Shown: piece after piece, positions 27,101-38,221 of the stretch
Layout of the letters: each line of letters opens with the position of its first letter
How positions within the stretch are numbered: the first letter of the stretch is position 1
DNA from: Cinclus cinclus
Lineage: Eukaryota > Chordata > Aves > Passeriformes > Cinclidae
Assembly: GCF_963662255.1 (NCBI RefSeq)
Contig: NC_085052.1
Location: forward strand, 6,740,807 to 6,804,806
Reading direction: 5' to 3'
Length of the DNA stretch: 64,000 nucleotides
Program-made: the position numbers and the translations under genes
Notes under the pieces: model-generated
Told to the model about the DNA's origin: nothing
Database searches by the model: none
The model's input: only the letters and a program-made list of their open reading frames with translations

Positions 27101-30100
27101 GAGCTATTTTTTCTCCAAGCCCTTATTGGATAGTGCAGGAAGTGCCGCCCTTAGAATTGCAGCAAGATCCAGATTAGGCTTTTAGCAAAACTCCAAAGGA
27201 AAAGACAGTTTGTGTACATTTTTGGAATTCTTAAGCAGATTAGGCAAATCTGTTTGTCAGGGACCCCAGTATCGATTCATATCTGGAATGTTGCTCTTTC
27301 CAGTGCTGCAACCCAAAAGTTCCTCTGTGGAAAAGAGCTGGAGATAAGTGATGTTGAAGTGAGCTGGCATGAAACCAGCCCTGCTTGTGCCTGCAACATC
27401 TAGATGGGTCACAGGAGGGAGTGGGTTTATCTGTCCTAAGGCACATCTTCATCCCCAGTACAGCTCCTGGCCTTTATCTCAACCTGCATCTCCCAACATT
27501 GCTCACACACAAGTGCTGTGATGGCAGGAGAGTCTGTGCTTAGTTGATACTCTTTTTATACATTTTAGAGTTACTCTGGCTGCTGTAAATCTGTATTTTC
27601 CGAAGTTTGAAAGTTTGGTTGCCAAGATTCTTTTTGATACAGTATTTTTTTCAATATGTGTTGCCACAGTGCTGGCGAGGTTTGAAATTCTGTAGTATTT
27701 GCACAATATTTTCCTTCCCACACCGTTCTGCTAATTTTGGATCATGCTATTTAGTCCATGGATGTAACTGAAGCAGAAAGGTTTTCCCAACAGCAATAAA
27801 AGCTGTAAAGTGACCATAATCCCAGTCATGGTGTGCTTGTAAAATAATGAGCAACCATGACTTAAGAGTTTAACTCTTTCTTATTTTAGAATTTACTGTT
27901 GTTTTGCTTTTTTGTTTGTTTGTTTTTTGTTACCAACAATGAGGAAGATGCTTTCTTTAAGAATCTGTTGATTTTACTAGGATGGAGATGGTAAAATGAA
28001 GGACGGTTCACTAAATACAAAGGACAGTTTTGTGTCTCCAAGTCTTATCCTGGTACTACATTTTAAACCAACTTTGCTTCTAGTTTCTGGCTGCAGGTGT
28101 CAATGAGGCAGCAATTCCCACAGCCCACAGTGTAGCTGTAGTCCAAGTCTGCAGGCTTTCCATGTGAGCCTGCTTTCTTTTAGGGATGCTCTGGAGACAC
28201 CACAGTGTGTGTGTGTGAGTTGAAGGCTGGAAGACTGACTGTAGAAGCAGAAAAATATTTGTTGGGTTTTTTTTGTCTGCTAGAAAGCTTTAGTGTTCAG
28301 GCACTTAACTGAAGAGTAATAGCAAGTAACCCGAAAGTTGGCAGAAAGAGTTGAAGGATGCCTATTTTAACAGAATATCATTCAGTAGGCAGAAGTACTG
28401 GGGAAAAGAAATTAGAACAGAGTTTTGTGAACTGTTCTTTGAATATTTTTCTTTAAGGCCAGTTCTGAGAGTGATGTAGTTACATAAGAACTTGTGGATT
28501 TTTGAAAATATCTGTGTCTGAAGGCTGAAAATCTAGCAAGAAAATAGAAAGAAAGGCAAACACCAATTTTATAATGTGGTATTATTTTTAGGCTTGTTCT
28601 CATTACATTTTAGGGAACCTGTCCTGTTGTATTCTGTCTCCTTGAATATGCTGAGTATTTTGAACAGGTTTTAAAAGTGAATGTACTTTAAAGCAATTGA
28701 TTTTGAAATAAAAAATGTTGGTTGTAAGACAGAAGGTGCATTACTGGCAAAGTGTATTGTGTATTCCCGTACAGTTAAACAATGCAGGAACCTCATTAAG
28801 GCAAGGACTGAATATCTGGGACATAAAGACATTCTTAAAATATTGTGGCAAGGAAAGGCAAAAGGAGGCTGAAAGGAGGCTGGGGCCCCTGTTGGCTGGC
28901 AGATTCACAGGTTAATTAGGAGTTCAGGTTTTAGGCCAATTATTACAGGTTTCAAACTGATTTTCTTCGTTTCTCCACCTGTCATGTACACGAGTGCTCG
29001 GTTAGACACTTAGCATGGTAAGTGCATGCAAACCTCCCTGTTACAGCCTGTGGAGTTGTGCTATACAGTGTGGGCAGGACAGTTCCCAAATGCTGACCTT
29101 TAGCCCCTGGCAGCAGCTCCGTGGTGGGGTGAGCTCTGAGGGGTCACCCAGGGGCTGGGGACAGCCTTGTGCTGAGAGGGTGTGCTGGGATTCCCCTCCC
29201 CACTTGTCTGACCCGTTCTCTCTCACAGGCAGGAATGGCATCTCCTGAAAATCCCGAGCAGTTGATCATTGCCCTGGAACCCGAGGCTGCCTCTATCTAC
29301 TGCCGAAAGCTGCGCCTGCACCAGATGATAGACCTGAGCAGTAGGGCACCTGTCAATGGCTACAGCCCGAGTGACACTATTGGAACTGGATTTACACAGG
29401 GTACTTCTGCTCATTCGCTTCTCAGATGCTCATGACGCAGTTTGCTTTGTCCCCAAGGGCCAGTTTCTCACCGTTTCTTGTTGTCCTTGTTCTCTTGAAA
29501 GGTTTCAGGCTGGCATCAGTTTGCTTGTAACTGTTTTGCTGCTTACCACAGTTAGACTTGTTTAGATGTTGACCCAGTGAATGTCACAGAATGATTTGGG
29601 CTGGAAAGAAACTCAAAAATCATCTAGTTCCAACCCTCTGCCATGGGCAGGGACACCTTCCACTAGACCAGGTTGCTCCAAGTCCTGTCCAACCTGGCCT
29701 TGGACACTTCCAGGGATGGGGCAGCCACAGCTTCCCTGGGCAGTCTGTGCCAGGGCCTCGCCACCCTCACAGAGAACAATTTCTTCCTAATATGTACTTG
29801 AATTTTAGCATGCAGGTAGCTTCCTTGTCTTGACTTTATTTGGATGTCGTGGGAATCTTTTAGTGTTTTCACAACAGTATTTTTCTGCCTTAATTTAAGT
29901 TAGTACTTCATGTTGGATCATTTTTTAAATTTCATTTGTTGGAAGCAATTATCTGTTTGATTATCTCCATTATTGAGGCAGTGCTAAATAACTGGATCTG
30001 CAATGAAATTATTAGTCTGAGGTGTTCCAAAGTATTGGCAGATGCTTTTTGATGCCATCTTTATGAAATACCGTTAATGACTTCCAACACTCAGTGGAAC

Positions 30101-33100
30101 ACATTGCACTGGAATGTAGCAATGAATTTATCTGCATGTTGAAGAGCAAGTGGATAATGCACTTCTGATTCATTGAGCTGGGATTTGTTGCTACTGTCAC
30201 TGTTTGAAGGGGAGGGACAGAGATTGGACTGCTGTAAGCCACTTGACAGAAGATCCTTCATCAGCAGAGTTTTTTGATGTTGGCAGCCTACTGAAACTGG
30301 AGGGAAATAGAGAGGGGGAAAAAAATGAAAATGGCCTGCAGCAGTAAGATTTGATTGCTGCATAATGTGCATATTTCTCTACATCTCTGTGAATTGTAAC
30401 AGTTGCCTTCATACTGATGGTAGTGTGACAATCTATCCTAGGATTTTTTCACAAGAGTCTGTATTTTATCACATTTACTAGGTCAAAGCAGTAGAGGCAA
30501 GTGGGAGGTTAAGCTAGTAGAGCTATTCCTGCATTTACCGGAGCATTTTTTTTTTTTCACTTAGGCAGAGTGACTACACCACTCTCCCAAATCCATGGTT
30601 CTCCTAGCCAGCACTTGTCAGATGTGTTCAGTGTTTGGAGGCCCACGCAGAGTACAGGACACAATCTGTTTTCAGGATTCAGTCCCTCCAGGGCCCCTTG
30701 GCTTCTGTCCCCCTCATTCGTGCCCTGAACTATTCCAGTTCCATGTGATTTTATATGAACTCACTTTCAGACAACACAGGGATTTGCTTCTGGGAAAATA
30801 ATAAAGGAGTTTATCTGGTTAAGGTTTTGAAGCCAGGCAGAATCTGGCAGATCATGGATTTCTGCTAATGGGCTTTTTCTCGGGTGGGAGTACCACTCTC
30901 GTTCTTGACTTTGTATGGTAAAAAGCTATTGGGGATGAGAAAGGTTTCATGTCAAAATTAATGAAAACAAAGTTTGGAGTGAATTAATTTGGGGTTGGAA
31001 TTAAAATTTCATAAAGGCATGGCAAGCACCCAAGACAAGCTGAGAACAGATTAAGGAGAAAAACCCTTTATATATAAACAGAGAGAAGCACTCCAAGGAC
31101 CATATTATTGCTGTGAAGTCAAAACAAAAATTCTAGTGTTCATAGGAGCAAGGATAAGCTTGCTTACAGTACTTACAGACTGGCTCTTGTGTTCACTTGT
31201 AGCCCGCAGGAGGGAATGAAAGGGTTGCCATTGATTTCTGTGGGCTTGACAGGCCCTCGCTAGGACCTGGTGCTTGTTGTGTCATGGAATGCTTCATCTG
31301 AGCTCTCCTGTGCTGCCAAGTCAGTGCACTGAGGCTGGAGCAGCTTCTCTGCATTGTGGGGTCTTTTTGGGGAGGGTGCAGCAGCAAGTGCAGCTGATGC
31401 TCTATTTTCTGATGACCAGTACTATAGAAATAGGAAGCAAAGTGCATTCTGTGATTTGCGTGCTGGTATTTTCAGAAAAAGAAATTTCCACTCATGACAG
31501 GCTGCCTCTCTTGTAGTGTTTTATGGAGTGCCTTTGAAGGTGAGTGATGATAACACAAAGAATGTGGACATTTTTATGATTCAGTTATAGAGGTTGATTT
31601 AGAAGCATAAATAGCAGATGTTCTCACTACTCTGCTTTCTCTTGACAGACTGTTCTTCGTTTTATAAATGTCTAAGTAGTAGTAAAGTCTTGTAAGTTAA
31701 TGGCTTGACACAATTTTTAATGGGTATAAATTTTAAATATTGTGGGGGTCAGCCCTGGTGATCACTGTGTCTTTAAGAAGTTACTAATATGGGCAGCACT
31801 ACTTCTGGCTGCTGGTTTTGGGGTAGACTGACACCCTGAGAGGTTGGGGAGGCATATTTGCCAGAGCACTCAAAATGAGCAGGGGCTCTTTGGAAATGTG
31901 GGGATGTTCTCCCATGCAGGTGGTGTGGGGGTTGTGTGGGAGTGGGCTGGGGCTGCCACCTGCTGGTGGAGGCTGCTGTGAGCACAGCTGGCTGCTGTGA
32001 GCACAGCTGGCTGCCAGCCCCACACCCTGCTGCCAGCATGCACTTTGCCAACCCAGAGTGTTCTAAAAAACTGTGAGTCAGACCTGTTTATAGCTTTCTT
32101 ATTCAGTTATTACTATATGTGATTAGTTTGCATTATTTGTGTTAGGTAATTAGTATAGATTAAAAGACAAATAAGTATATGTAACAATATCAAGGAAGAG
32201 CAGGGTGGCTATAAACCATTTTTCCTTCTTTCCGGGAGTGACATTCTAATGTTCCTGGTCCCAATGTAATGATATTTGTACATTTGGTTTTTTTAAGAAG
32301 TGATACATACAGATCTGTCAGAGTGCTTGCACTTGTTCCCTGCAGTTTTAAATTTTATTTCCTCATGCTTTTTTATAATCAGTAACTTTTTTTCTGTCAA
32401 TCTCCAGGGAAGGAACACGTGCGCCGGAACAGGCAGAGTCGAACCTTCATGGTGGAAAACGTCATAGGAGAGATCTGGTCTGAGCTGGAGGAAGGTACTG
32501 TCCTTTCCTGGACAAACTTTGCTGTCACTGGTTTTGTATTGCAGGCAAATATTGTGTTTCCCACAAAGGTGTTGTGCACTGCATTGTTCTCACGGTGGTT
32601 ATAAAGGGGAAAAGGAAAAAACCCACAAGTTCATGTGCTGCTCTTAGTTACAAGTGTTGAATTGCAATTCTGCATGCTTTAGCGTAGTAAGATTCATTAA
32701 TGAGATGGTGGAAAGCCATGCAATTAGAATATTTTCCTCAGAACAAGCTTTGTAAATATGGTATAATATTTGGTAGGATGTACACCAGCAGCGTGAGCAG
32801 TCCCCACTTATCAGCCGTGCTACATCAATAGCTTTTGACATCTGACTCTGGTATTTGTTATCAATCACTGTGATACAATTACTGGCGAACATCAAGTCCT
32901 CAGCATGGCCACTGCTGGCAGTCTGTAGGCCATTATCTCCCCTGGTGCCCTCGGGAGCTGTGGCTGCAGTGAGCTGGTGTGCTCACCCTGGTTTAATGGC
33001 CCTGGCCTCTCCCCGTGGCATTCCAGGTGATCGGTACATCGTGGTTGACAGCGGGGGAGGCACGGTGGATATGACTGTCCATCAGATCAGGCTCCCTGAA

Positions 33101-36100
33101 GGACATCTGAAGGAGCTCTACAAAGCAACAGGTAATGTCCCTTCCACTGCTTGCTTTATGTAATTAGATAATGTGTTACATATTTATCTCGTGTTTTGGC
33201 TTGTCATTGAAGGAAATGCCTATATGCATTTATTGCATTTTACTGACAGTTCTTCCTGAGATGAGACCAGCACTCAAAATTAGTCTAACCCTAACTGGCT
33301 GAACCACTCAATTATAGTGGTAGTGTTACAGTGGTTATAATGATACAGGAGTAACAGTGAGGCAAAGGTAAGATCACGTTGTGTATTAGGCCAGCTGTTA
33401 GGTTTAGGGAAGATCCCTTTTTTTGTGGACCTTGTCCCGTGACAGTCCTGAGTGTGTTTTTCTGATGTCTGTGTGGTCAACTCAAAATGTCATAAGATGA
33501 TTAAAGAATATCCAGAATATTAAAGCTGTGCTTTGTCTGTGCTACAGGTGGGCCATACGGTTCTCTAGGTGTGGACTACGAGTTTGAAAAGCTCCTGTGT
33601 AAAATATTTGGGGAAGATTTCATTGAGCAGTTTAAAATCAAGCGCCCTGCAGCCTGGGTGGATCTGATGATCGCGTTCGAGTCCCGCAAGCGAGCGGCAG
33701 CTCCCGACAGGACCAACCCCCTGAACATCACCCTGCCCTTCTCCTTCATTGACTACTACAAGAAGTTCCGAGGTCACAGTGTAGAACATGCCTTGAGGAA
33801 AAGCAAGTGAGTAGGCAATTGAAACCACATGGACGCAGAATTAACCACTGGTAGCAAAGACAAATTATTAAAATATCCTAATTGCATTAGGACTGGAAGG
33901 TAATAGTGTAAAAAGTGTAGTGCAAGGATGAGAAGGTGGGGTTGACTCTGGTGCAGTTTCCAGAATGAAAAGTTCTGATTGATCTCTTGCAGAAGCTTTT
34001 TTGTACAAGGCTTTCACTTTTCAGGTATTGCTTTCTATAACTTCTGTTAGGTCATCGTTTCCTTTGACTGTATATTGAGAGTCTCTTGCATGTTAATTAG
34101 GAATGTCAGATCAAACACAGAATTTGTTGCCTAGAACCTTAATTTTTAGTGGCCTGGATCCTGGAACACATCAAGATTGTGAGATGTATAAATATGTTCA
34201 GGGCTTGAGGGAAGTTATTAACAGTATCAGATCACTGGAGAAAACATACACTACTGCATAAAGCTCTGCAAGAGGAGAGCATTTGGCTTTTGAAGTGATG
34301 ACAGGCCTTTGCTTCTTACAGGATTTTACAAGTTTGATAATCTGCTTGATAGCCAGGGATACATAATCCCCTCCAGAGATTTTAATTCATGATTTTCAGT
34401 ATCAAGAAGTCACCCTAAATGACAAGATCGTGGGCTGCTGTAGAAAGGGAAGTGAGCAGAAAGTAGAAATGGGCATTTTGCATCTTTTGAAGTTCCATAT
34501 TACAGAAAACCTGGAGTTTAATGGTGTAAAAGAGAATGAACAAGAGAACCTCTGAATCTGGCACAGAAGGCTTGGGACCTGAGAAGGGAATATTTGATAT
34601 TTAGTACCTGTACCTTAATTTTTTTAACTAGCCAGTGTTGAATGTAGTATGCAGGTTGGAACTCCTGCATCTCTTTCAGAAATTACTGGTAAATGTACTG
34701 TAAGCTTAAATGACTTGGAATCCAGCTAAAAGTCGCTTTCTAAATGAGTCTGAGGTTCTGAAATCATTAAAAATTTCTGGAAGTACTCCCCATCATGAGG
34801 CCATTTCCTTTTATCAGTAGTCTTAATGGTGAATCTTAGAGGAAATGTTCAATGCTTCCTTCAAATGAAATGAAATGAATTGGATAACAGGATGGAAAGA
34901 GTGTAAAGGTTGACATATAATGTGCATGAATGAAAGGGGGATTATTGAGCTATACAGATGTGTAGCAGTGATAGAACAGCATAATGCCTGTGTTCATTTA
35001 ATAAATGTTATGCCTCATTAAAAATGTCGTTCTTTCTTCTGCCTCCTGAGGCTTCCCAACTTGCTTGTTTTCCTTGTGTGTTTCCAGTGGCTTTGGCCTG
35101 CCACTGCTATAATCTAAATGCTGCCCTTCTGGGGATGAATCAGTGCTGTTTCAGATGAGCGAGCACTGCACTGACTGCCAGCTGTTTCAGAGAGCAGTTG
35201 AGCATTGCTAATGCTGCAGAAGGCAATCAGGCAAAGAAAACAACAATTAGACAAGCCAAAATAGTAATTCTCCCTTCAAGTTTTACATAACTGCAGTTGG
35301 TACAGGGCTAGGGTGAGGTGGAGCACTTTGTTCCAAGGAAAATGCACACAGATTCTGTAAACTCATTAATTCATTTATTTAATGGTGGTTGTTTTAATGC
35401 TCAGCTGCAGTGCTTTAATGTTCTTTCTCACTGTTCCTTTGCAGTGTGGACTTTGTGAAGTGGTCCTCCCAGGGAATGCTGAGGATGAGCCCAGATGCAA
35501 TGAATGCTCTTTTCAAACCTACGATTGACCAGATTGTCCAGCACCTGAGTACGTATCTGTGTGTGATTCCACTTCCTGGCTGAGCTGAAACTGAGGCTTT
35601 GCTCATCCATTTCAACCCAGTAACAACCCTCCTGGTATGCACCAGTTGTGGACAAGGAATTCAGTTCTGAAACTTTCAGCTCTCTACAAATCAGCTAGGA
35701 AAATAATACGAGTAGAGGATGTGCCCTGAGCACACAGTCCTGCCTAGCTCTAGTGCTAGTTACTGTGGGATTCAGTTCTCTTACTGCCTGAGCTTCAATT
35801 ACTCTGTGCTCCCAGGGCTGCTAGCATTCAGAAGCACTGAGAAACCCAGATCTTGCCTTTCTTTTTTCCTGGTTCAGGCAACAACTAAATTATACCAGAG
35901 TTGTAAATCGTTTTTGACTATTCCAGCTATTAAAACCTCCAATTCATTCCTCCCTAGTGGAAGGTCACATTTGTTCATGACCATCCAAATCATTGACATC
36001 TCTAAAGCACAAATAGTAAGTGATGCATCATGGTAGAAGTACTTCCAGGCGTGGCTTAAGCAGCAATGAATTTATTTGTCCAGTAATGGAAAGTGACGTG

Positions 36101-37431
36101 CTTATTGGGAAAGTTACTATTTAAAGTCTTCCTTGTGGAAGATGAAATTTGTATCAAGTGGAATATAATGCTTGTGATGAGAAAAGTGCTGCTTTCTACA
36201 CATTGCAAAGCACTATTTGGAATAAATGTCCAGCAATAAATATATCTGCTTATCATATGTGAGGGATCATTAGCTGAATTTCAGAACTTAATAAGACGAC
36301 AAGTATAGAGCAGCTTATATGTGAGCAGAGAGGGAGACCTAGGACTGCAGCAGTTGTGGCAGGTGACTTACTTGTTTGAACTAAAAGTGAGCCTATAAGT
36401 GAACTGCGTGGTTTTCTTGAAAGTAGGAGATGTGATCTTAAGCTAAGAAGGAAAGTCTGTAAAAATGTAAAGAGGAATTATTTCACAGATGGTATTTATT
36501 GTGGTTAAGATGCTGGGGTCAGAAATAATAAGTGAATTTGAAATGGAGTGATTTATCTGGAATGCAATAAAGGGTCATACATTCAAAAATGTATGCTTTG
36601 AGGTGAGTGAATTTATAGTGAAATATCCTGGAGACACACAAGTGGGACTGGTGCATGCTGAGGGAGGCAGTGTGGGCACAGATGTGACAGTTCCACATCA
36701 CCTGTGTGGAACACTCGGTGCACTCAGACATTGGCATTTTCACTTGCATTGCCTTGTTAAAATGGATTTTATGGAATGCTCTCTCTTTCTGTTCAGGTGA
36801 AGTGTTTGATAAGCCAGAGGTGACCAATGTGAAGTTTCTGTTCCTGGTGGGTGGCTTTGCCGAATCCCCCTTGCTCCAACAAGCCGTCCAGAGCGCTTTT
36901 GGCTCGAGGTGCCGGGTCATCATCCCCCAGGATGTGGGTCTGACCATCCTCAAAGGAGCTGTTCTCTTTGGCCTCGACCCTGCTGTCATCAAGGTGCGGC
37001 GCTCCCCTCTCACCTACGGCGTCGGGGTGCTCAACCGCTTCGTGGAGGGCAAGCATCCCCCGGAGAAGCTGCTCATCAAAGACGGCACGCGCTGGTGCAC
37101 CGACGTCTTCGACAAATTCATCTCAGCCGACCAGTCTGTAGCCCTGGGAGAGACTGTGACACGCAGTTACACACCTGCCAAGCCTTCTCAGTTAGTAATA
37201 GTGATCAATATCTACAGCTCGGAGCAAGACAGCGTCAGCTTCATCACCGAGCCCGGTGTGAAGAAGTGCGGCACCCTGCGCCTGGATCTCACGGGAACTG
37301 ACGCTTCCGTGCCCAACCGGCGCGAGATCAAAACACTCATGCAGTTTGGGGACACTGAAATCAAAGCCATGGCTGTTGATGTTGCGACCTCTAAAAGTGT
37401 CAAAGTTGGTATTGATTTCTTAAATTACTAA
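3103..37431 (+). CDS. HSPA12A: HSPA12A, heat shock protein 70 family member 12A (11 coding exons, first exon outside window)
   Basis: Coding exons are 3103-3188, 5034-5161, 11370-11556, 12385-12489, 14355-14471, 29229-29400, 32408-32494, 33027-33131, 33548-33806, 35445-35548 and 36797-37431. All have AG/GT borders and matching phases, and they sum to 661 residues plus TAA. Human HSPA12A has 675, so one short upstream coding exon (about 14 residues) is missing. The product is an atypical HSP70-like protein with a split actin/HSP70-type ATPase fold. Visible motifs, numbered from the first partial codon, are phosphate-1 loop [11 protein letters not shown] at about 48-58, phosphate-2 loop [10 protein letters not shown] at 300-309, and adenosine-site motif FLVGGFAES at 466-474. 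The C terminus is [10 protein letters not shown]. The family has no typical substrate-binding domain; in mammals it is brain-rich and cytosolic. I am very sure of the family and of 12A rather than 12B, because near-identity to mammalian 12A runs through every exon. The start codon and promoter cannot be seen here. Confidence 0.96.
4310..4415 (+). mobile_element. Short CR1 fragment (sense)
   Basis: The segment ggctggtgaagggtctggag followed by cacagccc-like sequence resembles the sense strand of CR1 3' to its reverse transcriptase. It is short and decayed, and lies in HSPA12A intron 2. Confidence 0.5.
5034..5161 (+). CDS. HSPA12A: HSPA12A coding exon 3 (phosphate-1 loop)
   Basis: The acceptor is tttaacag and the donor ag|gtaagg. 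It encodes an acidic linker ([11 protein letters not shown]), less conserved than the rest, followed by [18 protein letters not shown], the first nucleotide-phosphate-binding loop of the HSP70/actin fold, and KEPECIHVM. It ends inside an Arg codon. Confidence 0.95.
5162..11369 (+). other. HSPA12A intron 3 (6.2 kb)
   Basis: Mostly unique AT-rich sequence with no supported gene. It holds a poly-T run at about 10288-10310, a tandem ttatttcc repeat near 10435-10462, and a possible conserved regulatory element at about 9185-9420 (listed separately). Confidence 0.7.
9185..9420. promoter_or_regulatory. Candidate intronic enhancer or conserved non-coding element
   Basis: A repeat-free patch with several CpGs in CpG-poor surroundings. 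It contains an AP-1-type site TGACTCA at 9323-9329 and, five bases on, a perfect 16-base palindrome GAATCATTAATGATTC at 9334-9349 that carries two overlapping ATTA homeodomain cores. Function is inferred only from motif density and base composition. Confidence 0.35.
11370..11556 (+). CDS. HSPA12A: HSPA12A coding exon 4
   Basis: The acceptor is ttggccag and the donor GGT|gtaagt. It continues the ATPase domain with [17 protein letters not shown], a segment containing [20 protein letters not shown], and [10 protein letters not shown]. The one-base entry phase matches the two-base exit of the previous exon. Confidence 0.95.
12385..12489 (+). CDS. HSPA12A: HSPA12A coding exon 5
   Basis: The acceptor is catgtag and the donor AAG|gtgggc. 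Its 35 whole codons include [20 protein letters not shown] and [13 protein letters not shown]. Both borders are phase 0. Confidence 0.94.
14311..14353. repeat. Long polypyrimidine/poly-T tract before exon 6 acceptor
   Basis: About 40 bases of nearly pure T, broken only by short G-containing interruptions, ending in ctcttag, the splice acceptor of coding exon 6. It is a polypyrimidine tract with microsatellite-like instability potential. Confidence 0.7.
14355..14471 (+). CDS. HSPA12A: HSPA12A coding exon 6
   Basis: The acceptor is ctcttag, behind a polypyrimidine tract of more than 40 bases, and the donor is AAG|gtaata. Its 39 whole codons include [20 protein letters not shown] and QAAYK, the HSP70-like segment before the ATPase crossover. 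Confidence 0.95.
14852..14870. repeat. Poly-A run
   Basis: Uninterrupted run of about 18-19 A residues in HSPA12A intron 6. It could be the tail of a retroposed fragment, but no body is recognisable next to it. Confidence 0.6.
21370..21715 (-). mobile_element. Old CR1 LINE 3' fragment
   Basis: The blocks agataatctagcctgacctt, ctccaaggacagagatgcc and ttggaccccacaagc follow the order of the reverse-complemented CR1 3' end, with many substitutions. Older than the copies at 0.9 and 29.6 kb, judging by divergence. Confidence 0.65.
26224..26252. repeat. TG/TA-rich microsatellite
   Basis: Alternating tgtgtgtgtgtatg followed by tacatatatgtgtgtct, in HSPA12A intron 6. Confidence 0.7.
29229..29400 (+). 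CDS. HSPA12A: HSPA12A coding exon 7
   Basis: The acceptor is tctcacag and the donor CAGG|gtactt. It encodes [20 protein letters not shown] and then [13 protein letters not shown]. It is separated from exon 6 by the 14.8 kb intron and ends one base into a Gly codon. Confidence 0.95.
29584..29800 (-). mobile_element. CR1 LINE 3' fragment
   Basis: On the plus strand: cacagaatgatttgggctgg, catctagttccaaccctctg, ccatgggcagggacacctt and gatggggcagccacagctt in order. This is a good match to the reverse complement of songbird-type CR1 3' ends. 5'-truncated at about 215 bases. Confidence 0.9.
31972..32009. repeat. Perfect tandem duplication, 2 x 19 bases
   Basis: The unit gctgctgtgagcacagctg occurs twice without a mismatch, at 31972-31990 and 31991-32009. 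The lack of divergence suggests a recent slippage or duplication. Confidence 0.85.
32408..32494 (+). CDS. HSPA12A: HSPA12A coding exon 8
   Basis: The acceptor is atctccag and the donor GAAG|gtactg. It encodes [20 protein letters not shown] and GEIWSELEE, with a split Gly codon at each edge. Confidence 0.94.
33027..33131 (+). CDS. HSPA12A: HSPA12A coding exon 9 (phosphate-2 loop)
   Basis: The acceptor is attccag and the donor ACAG|gtaatg. It encodes [20 protein letters not shown] and [15 protein letters not shown]. The GGGT loop is the second phosphate-binding motif of the ATPase domain. Confidence 0.95.
33548..33806 (+). CDS. HSPA12A: HSPA12A coding exon 10
   Basis: The acceptor is gctacag and the donor AGCAA|gtgagt. 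It contains [40 protein letters not shown] and [20 protein letters not shown], almost unchanged from the mammalian protein. Confidence 0.96.
35445..35548 (+). CDS. HSPA12A: HSPA12A coding exon 11
   Basis: The acceptor is tttgcag and the donor CTGA|gtacgt. It encodes [20 protein letters not shown] and [14 protein letters not shown]. Phase is one base in and one base out. Confidence 0.94.
36797..37431 (+). CDS. HSPA12A: HSPA12A last coding exon (adenosine-binding motif, stop)
   Basis: The acceptor is ctgttcag. Reading on in phase gives 210 codons and stop TAA at 37429-37431. It holds [20 protein letters not shown] (adenosine-binding motif), the [14 protein letters not shown] segment and the C terminus [13 protein letters not shown]. 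The exon is far richer in CpG than the rest of the window, and long open frames on other strands and phases here are shadows of it. Confidence 0.96.
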
Positions 37432-38221
37432 CGGCCCTTTCTCCCCACCACAGCCTGTTTGTGAGACTGATCTTCCACTGTTCTGTTTTTTGACTTCCGT
37501 CTGTCATGTCATCACCTTGAATTTCAGCAGGCTATATGAGAACAGCTAGTTAAGGTGGGGAATGTTGTGTCTGTGTCCTTTGGTGACCAAGGACTGCATT
37601 TTGAAAGACCCTTAAAAGGTTTTGGGAGCAAAAGTTCCAGAGGTTGTAAAAGTTACCAAGTTACTCAAGCATGCTTAAAGATCTACCTTTATAAAGTAAA
37701 CACTGATTATTGTTGGGTCCTGAAGGTTAGTTATAAAAATACCACGTTGTAATCTCTTTGCCTTGTTCTTCTTCCTCTTCCTCCTGAGAAAAACTCACTA
37801 TCCCGTGTGACTGGTGTAGGGGTTTATCTGTATGGGATATCTGTTATAACAGCACCATCCTCTGGCAATGGGAACAAATTAGTAGTTTTATTATATTATT
37901 TTGATTTTGCCCAGTGCTTTCAGAATTTAAAGTGCTGAAAATCAATGACTCAAAGGAATGGGATCTAAATTACTTAAATTCTGAGTAAAGAAAATCCTCA
38001 GAAATCCTTAAAATTATATTTAGGAAATACATGTATGTTTTGGGGGCCTAATGTTGATTGATCCAGTTTAAAAACAAGGCCTTTGTTGTCAAAACTCTCA
38101 GAACAAGCTATCAGATTAATTAGCTAGCATTACCTTCATTGTACTTTGGAAAATAATACTAAGAACAACCTATTTCTCTTTTGAGTCTTAAACTTACTTT
38201 TATTAGTCTCCATCTGAAACC

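Larger units (their letters stand above)
14472..29228 (+). other. HSPA12A intron 6 (14.8 kb)
   Basis: The largest intron of the gene, with no supported exon inside. It contains a decayed CR1 at about 21370-21715, a poly-A run near 14852-14870, a TG-rich microsatellite near 26224-26250 and otherwise unique sequence. Open frames in it are short, overlap on both strands and show no recognisable domain. Confidence 0.7.
29401..32407 (+). other. HSPA12A intron 7 (3.0 kb)
   Basis: Contains a young-looking CR1 fragment (29584-29800), a tandem 19-base duplication (31972-32009) and an otherwise unassigned GC-richer block at about 31740-32060. No exon is supported. Confidence 0.65.

Noticed and set aside
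36519..37301. Long open frames antisense or out of phase with the last HSPA12A exon (up to 164 residues)
   Set aside because: They overlap the verified coding exon, have no recognisable domain, and arise from its high GC content and lack of stop codons in the shadow frames.
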